Source: Crotophaga sulcirostris (Eukaryota; Chordata; Aves; Cuculiformes; Crotophagidae). Taken from it: a stretch of DNA of 64,000 bases. Shown here piece by piece: positions 26,501-40,333 of the stretch. The notes below the pieces were generated by a model. It worked only from the letters and a program-made list of their open reading frames with translations. It did not search any database and was not told where the DNA came from. The position numbers and the translations under genes are program-made. Each line of letters begins with the position of its first letter. The first letter of the stretch is position 1. The stretch spans positions 2,100,533 through 2,164,532 of the forward strand of contig VYZB01000026.1 of the NCBI GenBank assembly GCA_013397455.1, in the 5' to 3' direction.

Positions 26501-29500
26501 TGTTTCCAAGTTGGTGCTAGAACTAATCTCTGTCTTTGGTGTTTCTGGCCTCACAGAGAGTAAACTGCAGTGTGCATGAGAGGTGAAATTAGAATTCCGT
26601 AAATATTTGGGGAGAGCATGGACCTTAACAAGCTAAGTACTTCCATGAATTCAACTACACTATCTAGCTCCTATCCTCTTTTCGATCTCAGATATTTGGT
26701 TTGGATTCAGCTTATTTAAACTGACACTGTATCAACAACTGTACTTTTAGTTCTACTTACAATTAGTGGTACCACAGTTAAAAAAAAAAAAATTGTTTCC
26801 CCAGGTCACGTCCAGCAAATGTTTTGAAAACAATACAGATCAAGTGTTCTGTTGTGAATTTGTCAAGATCCATGGTGTTCTGGGTTGCAACAAGGACTGA
26901 CTTTGATCAATACAAGAAAAGAAAAAGTCAAATAGACCATCAATTTTATATAATCTTTTTCTTGAATTCAAGATACAGTGCCAATTCCATGTATCCAAGA
27001 AGGCACACATTACTTGTAGGATTTTATGTTGGATTTACTCTTTCTGAGATGCTTAAGAAACTATGTCCATTAAAAGATGCCCTCAAAATAAGAAATTTAA
27101 AAAGATAAATGACTGTCCAGCCACTAGATATCACCACCCCATAGTAATATAATTATAAATATTTTTCTCCATTTACAAACTTGCACTATATTTCACATCC
27201 CAAGTGAAAAAAAGTCATTTATATACTTGATAGATAAATCCTTCACACTTCAGGTTCTCTAAATTAACTGTACATCCCAGAGGCAGCAAGATAGTCTACT
27301 TGTCTTAAATTCTACTTATCTAATCATTGCATCTTTTTCATGGAACAGCTCAGGAAAAGACTAGAAAAATCTGAACAGTCCTTTTTATCAGTCACACAGA
27401 TGGTCTCAGAACATTACGCAGATAAATTATATGATGCCTGCTCAGGTCAACAGATTGGCCATTAAGGATAGATAATCTGATAATGATTTAGGATGCATTT
27501 GTGGGCAGAGTGGAGCAGAAATTCCAGCCAAAGCTGTTCCCACTGAACTGGAATAATACCAGTGGATGATAATTTATCACCTAGAGCCCATAGAACTGAA
27601 CTGCAGCTAGCTAGTTGGATAAGCTACCTCAACATACCATGCCAGAAGTGGGCAACTGTATAAAAGCCACTGCTGAATTATACTCTGAGGATGCTTTTTG
27701 TTGTCTCTTTACCATAGTGACAGTTCTGAAGGGTGTGCAGTAAGTGTGCCACATCACTGTAAAGTCAAAGTTGTATTTCTTATCACTTTTCACTTTGACC
27801 TCTCTTTCTTCTTCTGCAAACTAAATACTAGCACTGATGCTGATGGTGATTGTGTTCCAATCCAGGTGACTAATTTTTGGTTATATGGTGTTAGAGCCAA
27901 ATAAAATACTGCATTTTAAAAGCAGAAGCCACAAAACAAGGGAACATAACACTATCTAGCCTCAAAATCCAGCTCCAATTCTTACTCCAGCTCCTGCCTT
28001 TAATCTGTGTTCTTGATAAATAGTACTTGAGAAGGTGGTTAGTAGGTTACAATGAACTAAGCAATGAAGTCAGTAAAGAACTTCCCTTTGGCTCTCTTAC
28101 TTTATATTAGAAAATATCCTTATTTCTGTTTTCTCTACTTATTTAAGTGTTGTTCCAACTGACAAACAAAGAGATGGAATTTCATATTGTGTATTTCTAT
28201 GCTTATAAGGCTTTTTCACTAAATGTGCTGATTTATACATTGTTATTTAATATAAAAAGTTATTAAAGTCCTTTTCTGTGTTGAAACTGAAGTATTTAGT
28301 TCAACTATCATACCAGAATGCTTTAATTCAGTCATCATATTAGAATGCTTTGCACTGACAGTTTTGCTATCATCATAGTTTTGGCTGTTGCTAGGAGCTT
28401 GTAATTAAAAAAGATGATTGCTCAAAATGAGTTCTGAAGGTGTTCCCCAAGAATGTACTCAGTACTGTAGACAAAAGATGGGTTTGAATCTTCGTTTCTT
28501 TTTGGTAAGCTCTCTTCAAAAGGAAATAGGAAACTGCTAGAAATACTTTGGTTTATAAGTTATGGCAGAAATGGGATTTATAGTTGGAGTGTTTGAATAG
28601 GAGTTGTGAACTGCAATGGAAATACTACAGCACTGAACTATGCCAGGATTGGTAATGGATCCAAGGACGATTTCTTTCATTTGCTAATGATACTAAAATC
28701 ACTGAGTCTAGTCAGTTTGGCTTTCTAAGACTTTTATTCTTTGTATAAAATAACTAACAGTCAGCAGTTCCAAAATTTCAAAGAGATTCAGACATTATTT
28801 TATTACTTGTAGAGCAATAATGCTTACAAACCTCTGACGAGATCATGGTCTCCTATGGGCTTGCTGCTATACTTCTTTCTTCCCTGTTAAGCTGATGACC
28901 TAAATAAGGACAAAACCAAAAAAAACTATTGCCCTCTTATACTGCCCCATTGGTATAATCTGAAATGTTTTAAAATATTTTACATGCAAAAACATTTTAA
29001 AAATCCTCTAAATCAAACAGGCATTAACATCATAGTCAGGCTGGGAGCAATGAAACAATGAAATAAAGAATGAAAGTAAAAAGGCCTTGCTAGCATCCAG
29101 AGGGTTGTGACTGCCCCATGTAAAGATTCACCTGTCTGGACCAACTCTGAGTGTCTGGATCCTCAAAACATCCAATGTAATTTAGCTAAGAGATCTGAAT
29201 CAACACAGCTTGTTTTGTTTCTCAGGCTGTATTCAGATTCTCCACAGGAGAAATTAGTTCACGTCAAGCTCTGAGTTACCATGGCTTAGCTTGCAGGCAA
29301 GCTAACTTGTTTTCTGTTTTCAGTGGCAGAGTGCAATGTGGATGTGATGCTGAGACTGCAGGAATTCTTGCCTCAAAATCTTGAAAGTCTGGTTGTACAA
29401 ATAAAAATTATTGGTTCTGTGGTTGTTTCTACCTGCCTGTTGAAGGGTGATGATGGACTTGATAACCAGTGCTAGACGTCTGCAACTGAGAAGTAAATTG

Positions 29501-32500
29501 CTTTAGTTTAGGACTAAGAAGCAATAAACTGTTGTGCTGCAGGAATAAAATAGGTTTTGTATATATAGCCTTACCCAAACTGTTCTTCTTGCACATGGTA
29601 TTTTTTTTCGATAAACACAATATTTTTAAGCAGAGGACTGATTGTTTGTCAAAGTAACACCTGCCCTAATTTTTTAAAGTATTGATAGAGGGGTTGTTTG
29701 TTTGTTTGTTTTAATATTAAATATAAAGGTAAAAATTGCAGTGTTCTTTCTAAAGCATGAGACGAATCAGAAAAATCTGTACGACAGCCATGTGTGATAT
29801 TCAGCCAAGAGACACTCTTGGTAGCTTTGGGACTTAGAATTTATGATGCTAAATGGTTTCACATGAATCATTTCTCTAAAGAAATCCTATCTTGAGAATA
29901 AAGTGGGTAGAACATGACATTTAGGCTGACCTTCCAAGAAAATAAATTTTGTTTTTATTATTTTGACAAGAGCTACAGATGTTTATCTGAGCATCTCCTA
30001 AATTAACCCTGATTTTAAAGTTTGATAAAACAAATGAATGCTTAGTACGTTAATATGAATTATTAATAGGTTTTCAAAAATAAAAGGAAGTTTTGACCTA
30101 TCCTGGGTGGGCAAAGGCTGTAAACCCCTGACCTATGCTTCTTCATATTGTGAATCCAAGAAAGCGTTATTATAATGTTAATGACATTGCCTCAGTTTAA
30201 AGTGTTAGTGTCTGAAGTTAGAGGTGACTTGGTTACATATTTCATCTAAGGATAAAATTTGCAAATTGTGGCAACTTTCAAAAGATGCATTAAAGCTAAT
30301 CGGTGGCCTGGAGAATCATGCAGATACTTGTAAACATGAGTCATTCTGGGTCATAGTAACTGAGACTATGAATAAATGAATGTTGACCTCTTTTTTCCAA
30401 AATGTTCATGTTTTAAAAAGAAAGTAGCCCTTTTGATTGCAATCACAGCATTCCAGTCGCATTATAAATAAAAACTCAATCTAAAATTTCATTAGAACAC
30501 TGTGAAGCTTCTCACATTCTATAGAAAACTGTGCATTAGCTAGGTGCATTCAGTAATGCAACCCTATGAATTGTTTTATCCACAGCAAACATCTTGGTGA
30601 AATTCAGATTTCTTAAACATTTTTGTGTGTGGGTTGCATTGGCTGCCCATGGACCTACTGAAAACCACATAGGTCCTAAAGGGAGCTGGGTGAGTATTGC
30701 AAAGCTTGGGGCAGCTACTGAAGGTACCGCCTCCAGTTGTCCCTCTGTCTCTGCTGCAGAGAGGATGGGGCTGTTCCTGGATTATGTTTGTCACTCTCTG
30801 CACACTAAAGGTAAACTGGCTTCTTATTGCATGATGCTTATTGGGCCAACTCACTGATGGAAGGGGCAATGAAGCTGGAAGCACTGACCGGGTTAATGCT
30901 GTTGCTCCTGCTTTCACCTAATCAACTGGAGTACAAAGAAAAGTTTACCGGAGCAGCATGGGGCTCGTCTCTGTACACGCAAACAACCTCAGTATTTGTC
31001 CTGTTTCATGCTTGCGACTGTAACTTTGCTGATCTCACAGCCATTATAGCCTAGCAAGTCTCATACTGTGACTAAAATCTAGAAGAATCTCTCAGATTTT
31101 TTTAAAACTTTTACACATTCTGTATTACAAAGTGTAGACTAATAGGCTTATTGTCATTTTTGTGTTTGTGGTTTTTTACTTTAATTTACCACTGGAAGTT
31201 TAGAACTTGTATAACTTAAAAAAGAGGAAAAGAGGGGAAAAAAGAAAAGAAAATTACACATATGCCTAAAAACTCTGTAGTTTATACACAAATGAACTGG
31301 AGTTCAAGGTCACAGTCATTACAGCTGCTTGCTTTATTCGTTAAGGGCAACAGGCCCATCTTCCATTCTGTCCCGAATGAATTCTGTCTCAGAAAATCTA
31401 AGATTTCTGATACCTGTGCAATTAGCACTCAGAAAAGAGCGTGACAAGAGTAGGAAAAGGCATAAGGACAGATCGCCAGTTGACTAGTTGATATATTCCT
31501 GCTGAGAATCTCCTGTAGAAACAGAGAAACAACCTGCTCCATTTTTCTATGGGAAAGGAAGGCCTCTGCTGGTACATATAGGAACAGTAATCTTATGGTA
31601 CTTCTCCTGAGTAAGGACTACACTGATTATCTTTGTTTCTGATTTTCCCCAGTTCAGAGAGAGGACTTTAAAGCAGCTGACATGTGGTAGAGCACCATCT
31701 GGGTTGGGATGGTTGCACAGCATGGAAAGAAATCACACCAGAAACAAAGCAGATACGTCCTTACCTTCACTAGAGGGTAACGGATCAGCTTCCAGTGCAC
31801 ACGTAATTGAATAACAGACTGTATTTGTTGCTGAAGTTGAAGTTCCACTATTCTTCATATGGGTCGGAAAATGTTATCTCTCTCTTTCTGCTAAAAGATA
31901 AAAGCACTTAATTTTGGGATATGTTTGTTAGCTCCTCCCTTCCATGGGATTCATGATGGAATTAGTGGGATTCTAAATGTCTTGATTTATCTTCTGGGTT
32001 TAATTAAACTTAATTTCAAATACAGGTTTGAAGATGACAGGCCAGATCTCTGGAGGGCACATGCCTTCTCTTCCCTCAATTAGTGTGAATGCATGGTAAT
32101 TAACATTTTGGTAATACCACCTAGATATGCTATTTCAAAGTGAAGCACAGAATTGTCTTTGCAATGCTGCCTGACAGGGCCTTTCAACTTATCAACTCAA
32201 TGTGTCTATTCTGGAATGAAGGCTTGCTTTTTTTTCTTTACGGCACTTAGTGGCTCAACCTTAAAAATAAGGATTAAGGGTGGTAAAAATAGAAAATTAC
32301 GCAATTATTATATAACAAATATGACAAGTTCCAACTTCAGAAGAATCCAAAAAGGGTGGGAACAAGCAGGAGAAAAATAAAGAATTTCAAGGAAATACAG
32401 TCCGATTCTCATTAAGCTTCTTCTAAAAGCAAGGGAGATCACGAGAAGGAACAATTTCTAATTTTTAAATAAATCAGGATAACCAGTCTTAACTCTTACC

Positions 32501-35500
32501 TTAATTTAGAGCCAAAGAAAGGGGTTCACATGTTAGCATGCCTGTGCATTGTTGATTCATTAATCTGATTCATCAGTAGTTGTAGGAGCTAGTTTGAATT
32601 TCAGGGAACAAGTAAGATCAGAGGAAGCTTGGATGAGGTAGAATTTTTTCTCCTTTGCTGGAAAATTTTTACTTTACTAATATGATAGCAGAGCATGAAT
32701 ATGCGTTGTACCAAAACAACTACTGAAGCAATTTTTCCTTCTAGTCTTTTCTACTAGATCACTTTATAATATTAAAAACATCCAAGTTTTAACAAAATAA
32801 CTTTAATTAAGGAAAAAATTCCAGCTTTTGTAATCACATTCTCCTTTTTCCATCAGGCCAAATGGAGTCTTGATGATCAGGAGATGGAAGAGAATATTTT
32901 CTTTTCTTGTAGTGAACTGTAAATTTTTCTCTTTCCTTTACTTTGCCCTCTGTCTTTTGTTGGAAAATGATTGATCAGGATTGAATGGAAGAATGATCAA
33001 GGGACAAAGCTACCCAGCTGAAAAGTTTTTTGAAAGAGAAAACAATTCTTTTACTCCAAATTATATTTATTTTTCCTTAAATGGAAAAAAAATGGATAAT
33101 TGAAAATTGAGCAAAAAGTGAATTTCTCCTTTCTCTTTTGCCCTTTATCAGCTCTAGTTAATGTGCAAGTTGTCTTGATGCCATAGTATGATTATGAAGG
33201 AATGGTCTAAATATTTATTAGGGACTTTAAATTTAGTCTTATATTACCCTGTGAAACTCCTCCAGTTTCATTTATCATCTGCCTGCCTCTCTAGAAAGAG
33301 CTCTGAAAGAAATAAGCAAAGGAAAGCATGAGATATGGCTCCCACGACCATAGGATGCCAAGCAGGCATACGTGGGATAGTTTTCAAAACTGTTCTGGAT
33401 TCTTAAGGTCTGATAACTTCAGAAGGTTTCCTCCTGTTTCAGAAAAAGAATTACATTTACTGATGTTGTGCTCCTTATTGAAAAGTAAATAATTTGTGGG
33501 ATTATCCACTTGGACAGAGTGGAATTTTCATGCTAAGTCTGAGACGATAGAGAGGGAGTTCACTGCTACCAGGCTGAAGTTGCCACTCCCTGTTCCACCC
33601 CACCCCACCTGCCTGCAGAAGTGCTCCTGCTGCTCCTCTGTCTCCAGAGCTTGTCTGGTGTCATTACAGATCTGCTCTATAACTTCAACAGAATGATTCA
33701 TTTAATGGGGGTAGATATTTTTTTCCTGCCCTTTTCCTGAACTGGTAGTGAGCACTACTGGTTCATGGAACAGTCAGGAAAGCATAAGCACAAGGCAGCA
33801 CTTGAGTACAGGGGAGATGGGAGTCCTGACTTCTTCTTTCAGCAATCCTGTACATTAGACTAGATTAGCTGTAGTATAAATCCTACTGTATAAATTAGCC
33901 TATTCAAACAGTCACTAATTTTTCTTTAAAACTGAAACAGTTTTGGAAGCTGATCAATAGCAGCAGAGATGCATCGGCTAGTCCAAATGCAAAAGTAAAA
34001 ATGACAAAATTAAACTTTTTCTATTGTCACCTTCATGTGTCTCCCACGTAAATTATGACTTCAACACGCTTGCCAGTCAACTGAAGTATAGGAATATGAA
34101 GAATCCTGCCCAAGCTCACATAGCAAGGAACTTGTGGCTCCCAGGAGTCTCTGCCTTGCTACAGCAAAGCTCCCTACTGGAGTTAGAGGAAACAGCAGTG
34201 TTGCTTAATTGAATTGGTATTCTGTGCCCCTTTCTGTTCCCTGGAAACTGCAGAAGTCTAGTATCAGTAAAGGCAAAATATTTCTGCTCTCTGATCCAGG
34301 ATTTCATTTGAACCAGATGCTCTTTTTTGGTCCCTAATGAAGGCTTATTCCCTCTGGGACTAACTCCTTGGCATATAAAAATTATTCTGAAGGAAATGCT
34401 GCTGGGCTTGGCAGGTCCCAAGAGGAAGCTAAAAAAGAGAGTAAGAGGTGATGTTTCAAAAAAGGGCCATACTGCTCTGGGAACCTTTTCTACCCTGCAG
34501 CTGAAGCCTCTGTCATCTGAAATTTGGCATCCTTGGGTGCTGCTGGTGATGTTTATTTAATTTCACTTGCTATTTTATGCTTTAAATTGGAGAAATGGGG
34601 AGTATTTTACAGATTACCTATTAGAATTTGTCTCTTTTCCCAGGTACTGCTCAAGAAGTAGGTTTACTGTTTTGTTTTCTTTTTTTAATGTGGCTGTTGG
34701 CTGTCATTGTTGATCTTCCACTGGCGACCTTTCAGACTCAGTACTCTCTCCAATCTGCAATTAGTTAACTGTGAATATATTTAATTAAAGCTGTGTCTCA
34801 CCACAGGGAAGTATTAGCAGTCTGTATATCATTAACTTTTTTGTTTTTATTAGTCTTACAGTGTTTTAGGACTCTTACTACCAAAATCTCATGACATCCC
34901 CATCTGCTTTCTCTTTACAGAAGCTGTAGCCAGCTACAAACTGCAGACTTTGTACAGTCTGTGAACTGAGAGAAAACTGTTCCCTCGTCAACATCGTCTT
35001 ATTTGTAAAGCACTGTGACTGCAGTTAAGCTTTAGGTTTGTGTCACCACATTTTGTACTTCCTCATGTAAAATACTTCAGTGATGAAAGTTATAGTAACA
35101 CCTGGCAATGCCTTGTGCCAAAGTAGTAAACTGAAAGTAGGACAGAGGGATTATTGAACAGAGAAAAAGACATACAGAGATCTGAAGGCATCAATCAAAA
35201 AAGTCAGTGTTACCATACAGGCTAATAAAGGGAAACAGATTTTGTTTGGAGAGGTAATTATCTGCCAGGACATCATTTGCTTCCCACTGCCCTATGCCCC
35301 TCTCTTCCTAACACACTTAAGCAGCTGCCATTGATGTTCCCTGGCTGGGGGTTGAACATCTGTCTTCTGGTTCAGACCACGCTCTTCTACCTGTAAATCC
35401 CAGAATCCTTCAAACCCCAAATATATGTCCTCTCTCATTACAGTCTTTGTGTGTCTTCTGCTACATTATCAATGAACCAGAAAACATTGTCACAGTATTT

Positions 35501-38163
35501 TCACCTTGTATTACCTTTGGTGAGAACCTCTTGACTGTAAGAATTAAGGCAGCCCCTGGATTTATTGGGAATTTAGAAATGGCATCAAATGTGCTTGCAA
35601 CTTTTAAAAGAAGAAGTGGCAGAAGACTGAGGACACTGTTAGAAATAGTAATTGATTTTAATTTTTTAAACTATTTAATTTTATGTAGATGCATTACTAA
35701 ATAGCAGATCTCTAATAGGATATAACTGTTAGTATAATAGGTCAAGTAGGTTTCTTTACAGCTTGTATGTGAGCGTAATTGAAATTCAAATTGGTCAAAT
35801 TGGTGCAAAAATGAAGTAAAGCTTTGATGACTCACAGCTTTGTTTTATCTGGAGACAAGGGAGTCATATTCTAATGAAAATAATAAACTCTTGTCTGAGG
35901 GTACAAGCTTGCCATCATTATTTTACAAATTGCTGCCACAAGAAATACAATTTGTTTCAACTGAAGAGGCAGCATCTGTTTTAAGAAACTCACCCTTACC
36001 CTTCTCCAGAGAGTCCATTAAACTTGTGGTCTTTATGGTGAGTCCAGACTATCACCAGGTAGAGACAATTTCTGTGGAAGAAGAGAAGAAAAGGCAAGTT
36101 TTAATGCTCTGCCACCCTCTCAGAAATCATACTGCCAGTGGCGCTACAAAGTGGGAATATGAGCTGACTGCAGCAGAAAGAGAGGCAACTCTACCCAGAA
36201 ATGCATTTTTAGGCTTTGAAGGGACATATTGAACTCTACCAGGGATCAAGTGGCTGTTGAAAGAGCAGGAGTGACATGAAAACTGACTTGAAATCTTATT
36301 CTGGTGTTTGCATATGTTTTCTTTCTTCCCCTGACTCCCTTTGAAATTGCAGAATTAACAGGACTATGTAGGAGAGACCTGATTCAGTATTATCGTAATA
36401 AAATCTTTATTACATCCATTTGAATACACTGATGTTTATCAAGTCAATAAATGTTGGCCTGCATATTAACATTCTAAAGGACTGTCGCTGTAAGTTAACA
36501 AAACATTTTTACACAGGTGTCAAAATATTTTTAAGGTTACTACCCCCAAAAAAGAAACATCTTCGGTTCCCCAAGGGAAAAAATGGAAATAATTGAAAAA
36601 CTGTAACACCTCCTATCCCTTATTTTTTTAGTATGACTGTACTCAATTATTTTGTTCTTATTTTTAATGCCTTGGAGTTTTATCCATCTCCTTTGAAGCC
36701 TGGACTAGATGACATTTAAAGGAAGAAAAGAAATGTGTAATAGCATTAAAGTGTTGAGATCTTGAGATCTTGCTGACCATGGAAAAGATTTTGAGGGCAG
36801 ATAAGGAGAACAGTAAAAGAATTATTCTGTCTGCTGGATGCCTGCAGAAACAGATGGCTATAAAGAAATCAAAGTCAAGGAACTATTCATGCAGATACAT
36901 ACAATATATAGATGCAGATAGATACAATATTTCCAGGCTCCTTCCAAGTTCAGGTTCCTGATATATATTTTATTCCAGAATTCTGCTATTCTAATTGCAT
37001 TAAATATGAGCATATTAGTGAGGATTATTGCCAAATGTTTGGGGAAGAAGGGGAAAGATGAGAGAGAGGGGTTATGTGCAACTTTGAGAGAGGACAAAAC
37101 ATAATTTCAGTATTTTAGGCTGAGTTGGTTATATGAACATCTTTGCAATGTAATTTGAAGAAGAAAGCCCTTTATGAATGGGACGGTGTGTGGGAAATGG
37201 AGAAAACGCAACTTGAATTTCCCAAGAGCAAAAAATATTCAGTACCCAACCATTTTCTCTGATAAGATATCTGTTTTTTGCTGAATAAAGGAGATGAAAT
37301 AAATTTCCCTTATCTGCCTTCAGTAAAGAATTAAAAAAAAAAAAAGCTGTGATATATTGGATAACGTGTACATCAGATAGAAGAAAGTATTATTTCTATT
37401 GATCAAGGCTCTGGAAACCTGTCTGTGATTGTGATCTGTTCCCAGCAAGGGAGTCATAACCCAGCCATAGCACACATCTTGGATGCAAGACTTCGGACTA
37501 CCTCGGAGAATATCCCTGTTCCACATTTGGCTTAGCAAAGCAGAGCTTAAGTGGGCAGGTTATGGTTCCTTGTATATGTGTGTTGGGAAGGACATACTAA
37601 GAAAAAGAGAAACTTGACTGAAAGAAAGCACTGAAACAAATCCACAGTTGATTTCAAATATAAATACTTTTGTAAAGGCAAATAACAGATGAAAGTACCT
37701 AGGTATTAGAAGAATGAATTTGTGTGATGATCATTCCGTAGTAATTGGAGGATCAGAACCGAAATGAGAATGAATTTTAAGACAGACCTTAATCAGCTTA
37801 TAAAATAAAGTTCCCTGGGTGGTTCCACGATGGTCTGAGTACACTGACTGAAGAGATTCCTCCCAACCATGCTACGAGTTTTACAGTGGACTGAAAATGG
37901 ATTGATATTCACAGAGACCAACAGTATTCGGCAACTCTGACAACGGTTGTTTCTACTTTATACTTGAATATAGTTGTTTATTACTGTATGCTTCAGTTTC
38001 TTACAGAAAATCTCAGACTATTTAATTGTCCTCTGAATAATGAGAAATATTTAAGTTATGATGAATTAGCTGGTCCTGTATTACTGATTATTGGATGATT
38101 TATGGAGATAGAGATCTTTTTCCATTATTGAGTGGTGGTAAGACTGTGTCCACTGGGATACTA
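23528..38163. other. 14.6 kb single-copy A+T-rich intergenic sequence
   Basis: This is the longest stretch without a recognised element. No exon with convincing protein similarity was seen on either strand. The longest open frames (25466-25828, 26824-27108, 35840-36232) are discussed as rejected. Simple repeats include a TTTG run at 29694-29713, a purine-rich tract at 31218-31253 and a short GAGATCTT duplication near 36755-36770. A pair of AATAAA signals (37283 and 37298) lies about 30 bp before an A13 run at 37333, a weaker parallel to the 15972 site. Confidence 0.5.
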
Positions 38164-38426
38164 TAGATCATAGAATCTTTTAGGTTGGAAAAGACCTTTA
38201 AGATCATCAAGCCCAACAATAAACCAAATAATGCTCAGTTCACCAATAAACCACATCCCTAAGCACCACATCTACCACATCTACATGTCTTCTAAATACC
38301 TCCATGGATGGTGACTCAACCACTTCCCTGGGCAGCCTGTTCCAACCCTTGATAATCCTTTCAGTGAAGAAATTTTTTCCTAATATCCAATCTAAATCTG
38401 CACTGGTGCAACTTGAGGCCATTTCC
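38164..38426 (-). mobile_element. CR1 LINE fragment 7, 3' end only
   Basis: It begins with an inverted CR1 tail (GATCATAGAATCTTTTAGGT), followed by TTGGAAAAGACCTTTAAGAT. On the - strand the translation of 38422-38240 contains GKNFFTERIIKGWNRLPREV and ESPSMEVFRRHVDVV, the conserved segment near the CR1 3' end. Similarity stops at about 38426, at the sequence equivalent to GGCCATTTCCT. It is a short 5'-truncated insertion of the fragment 1 and 11 type. Confidence 0.92.
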
Positions 38427-40205
38427 TAAGTCAACACCAAGTACAATGATAATTGTACATATTTTCACAGAAATTTATCTTAAAAATCCTTTCCTACTTG
38501 CCAGCCTCCTAGAAGATTACAATTTCTAGTACCTTCTTGCAGCATTTGAAGAGTTAAAACATCAGTATACCCAAGACAAAGATTTACTAAGAGCAAAATG
38601 CTGGCTGGCCCAAATGTTTCCTGTAAATACATATGCAAAGAAAAAATTTAAACTTACAATTTTCTGCTAAAGAGAACAGCACCTTTTCAAATATTAATAT
38701 GCGCTATGATGAAGAAGTGTATCATAAACAAACCATATCAGGATAGTTACAATTTTTCAGACCACAAACGATCTGCTCAGTAGTTACAGTATTTTATGGT
38801 CAAGAACCTGACATTCCTTTTTAAAAGCAAAGCCAAAAATATTTTGTTTCTTATTTCCATGCAGTGAACAAATTAAGTCTACAAACCTGAAACAATTTGT
38901 TTCACAGTCACACTGAGAATTAACCCCAGTATACAGAGGTCTGACTGTTAAGTCTTGTGGTTGAGGAAGTTTTCTTACCAACAGATCTTCTGCTTTTGAA
39001 CTACCATAAAGAAACAAACTTAAAAAGATGTTTGATATATTTCCACTTCTATTTTCTTGGCTGTACTTGAACTCAGCCAATAAATCAGTGATTCAGGGGA
39101 AAACACAGGGGTATCACTGCTCACAGGAATATCTTTTTGTTGATAAACCCTTAAAAGCAAATATAAAACCCCAGAGAGATGCCAAGAAAGGACTTACTAC
39201 AAGTGCAATATTAACAAACTGAGGTTTCTTTTGCTGAAGGGAAAACAGAACCTTGTTCATAGTCTCTTAAGCCTGGAAATGTAACAAGAGAAAATTGAAG
39301 CACAACGAAGTACCACATGAACTACCATGAAAATGTGCATAATAGGTCCAAGGCAACATATTTTCTAACTGCTGAGAATCTTGCAGTCATCCTAGAGCAG
39401 ATAAAATGTAGCTTGAAATCCCTGGACAACTTAAAGTTGATGATAACTTCCAGAGAGAAGAGTTATATTCAGGTCAGTGCAAAAGCGTCCTTAGCTATGT
39501 GTGAAGGAGTATCAAAGATGCAGAGCAAGAGCATTAATGGCCCCAGGATCCTCTTGAAAGAAGATGAGCAATATAGCTGGGAGCTGGAACAGTGGGAGGA
39601 AGGGAAATAAACATGCTGGGCTAAGCACTAAATTGCCTGGGCATGGCTCTGCCAGCTCTAAACCAGGGCATAACACCTCCTTCTGTTATAGACAGAGAGG
39701 GAGAAGTTACACCTTGCCCACTCTTACACCTTTGCAAGATTAGGGTGAAAGGGCAGCATCTCTATGAAGCAACTGAGCTGCTGATAATACAGAAATTTCT
39801 GCAAGGGTGTATCAAGGTGTCTGGCTTCCTGCTGCTTAGGTGCATATAGGAAACAACAATCTTCCTCCCATTACACAATTAACTAATTATGCTTCTCAGT
39901 AGAATTAATTATAGATAAAATTCACTCATTCATATTCATAATTCTTGTATCTCTACATGGTAGCTATGATTTTCTGCTGCTACAGTTTGAATTATAGCCG
40001 CCTAAATCTGCTAATTTTTCCACTGCTGAACACTTCTCATCCCTTCATGTCTTTGGCATAGTTGCTATCTCTGAAGCAAAGGCAAAAAGGGAATGCAACA
40101 TTTTCCTGATTTCTGACTTCTCAGGACTGTTTTTTTGCCCCATTGGGACAAACATTTTAGCAAGGTAATGCATTATGTATAAATAATTGAAGACAGAATA
40201 ATTGA
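38427..40205. other. Single-copy sequence
   Basis: No transposon recognised. The open frame 39317-39610 (97 codons from ATG) has no recognisable domain. A 13-bp direct duplication (AATAATTGAAGAC at 40182-40194 and 40197-40209) sits at the left edge of the next CR1. Confidence 0.5.
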
Positions 40206-40333
40206 AGACTGGATGAGGCACTGAGTGCCATGGTTTAGGTGATGGGATGGTGTTAGTGTTGGCTTATAGGTTGGACTTGATGATCTCAGAGGTCCCTTCC
40301 AACCTTGTGATACTGTGATACTGTGATACTGTA
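40206..40333 (+). mobile_element. CR1 LINE fragment 8, 3' end with GTGATACT tail
   Basis: A 128-bp 3' terminus: GGATGAGGCACTGAGTGCCA, then TTGGACTTGATGATCTCAGA, then a tail of GTGATACT units (40316-40331). The last 100 bp match, with about nine differences by eye, the nested copy at 46421, and also the inverted nested copy at 62461. This points to a shared subfamily distinct from the ATTCTGTG-tailed copies. Confidence 0.9.

Noticed and set aside
26824..27108. 94-codon open frame
   Set aside because: No motif or transmembrane pattern recognised; composition as for neighbouring non-coding DNA.
35840..36232. 130-codon open frame on the + strand
   Set aside because: It begins with a TTG codon, has no recognisable domain, and one frame of this length is expected by chance in 64 kb.
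39317..39610. 97-codon ATG open frame
   Set aside because: Reads as soluble Lys/Glu-rich protein but matches no family I know; no promoter or splice evidence.
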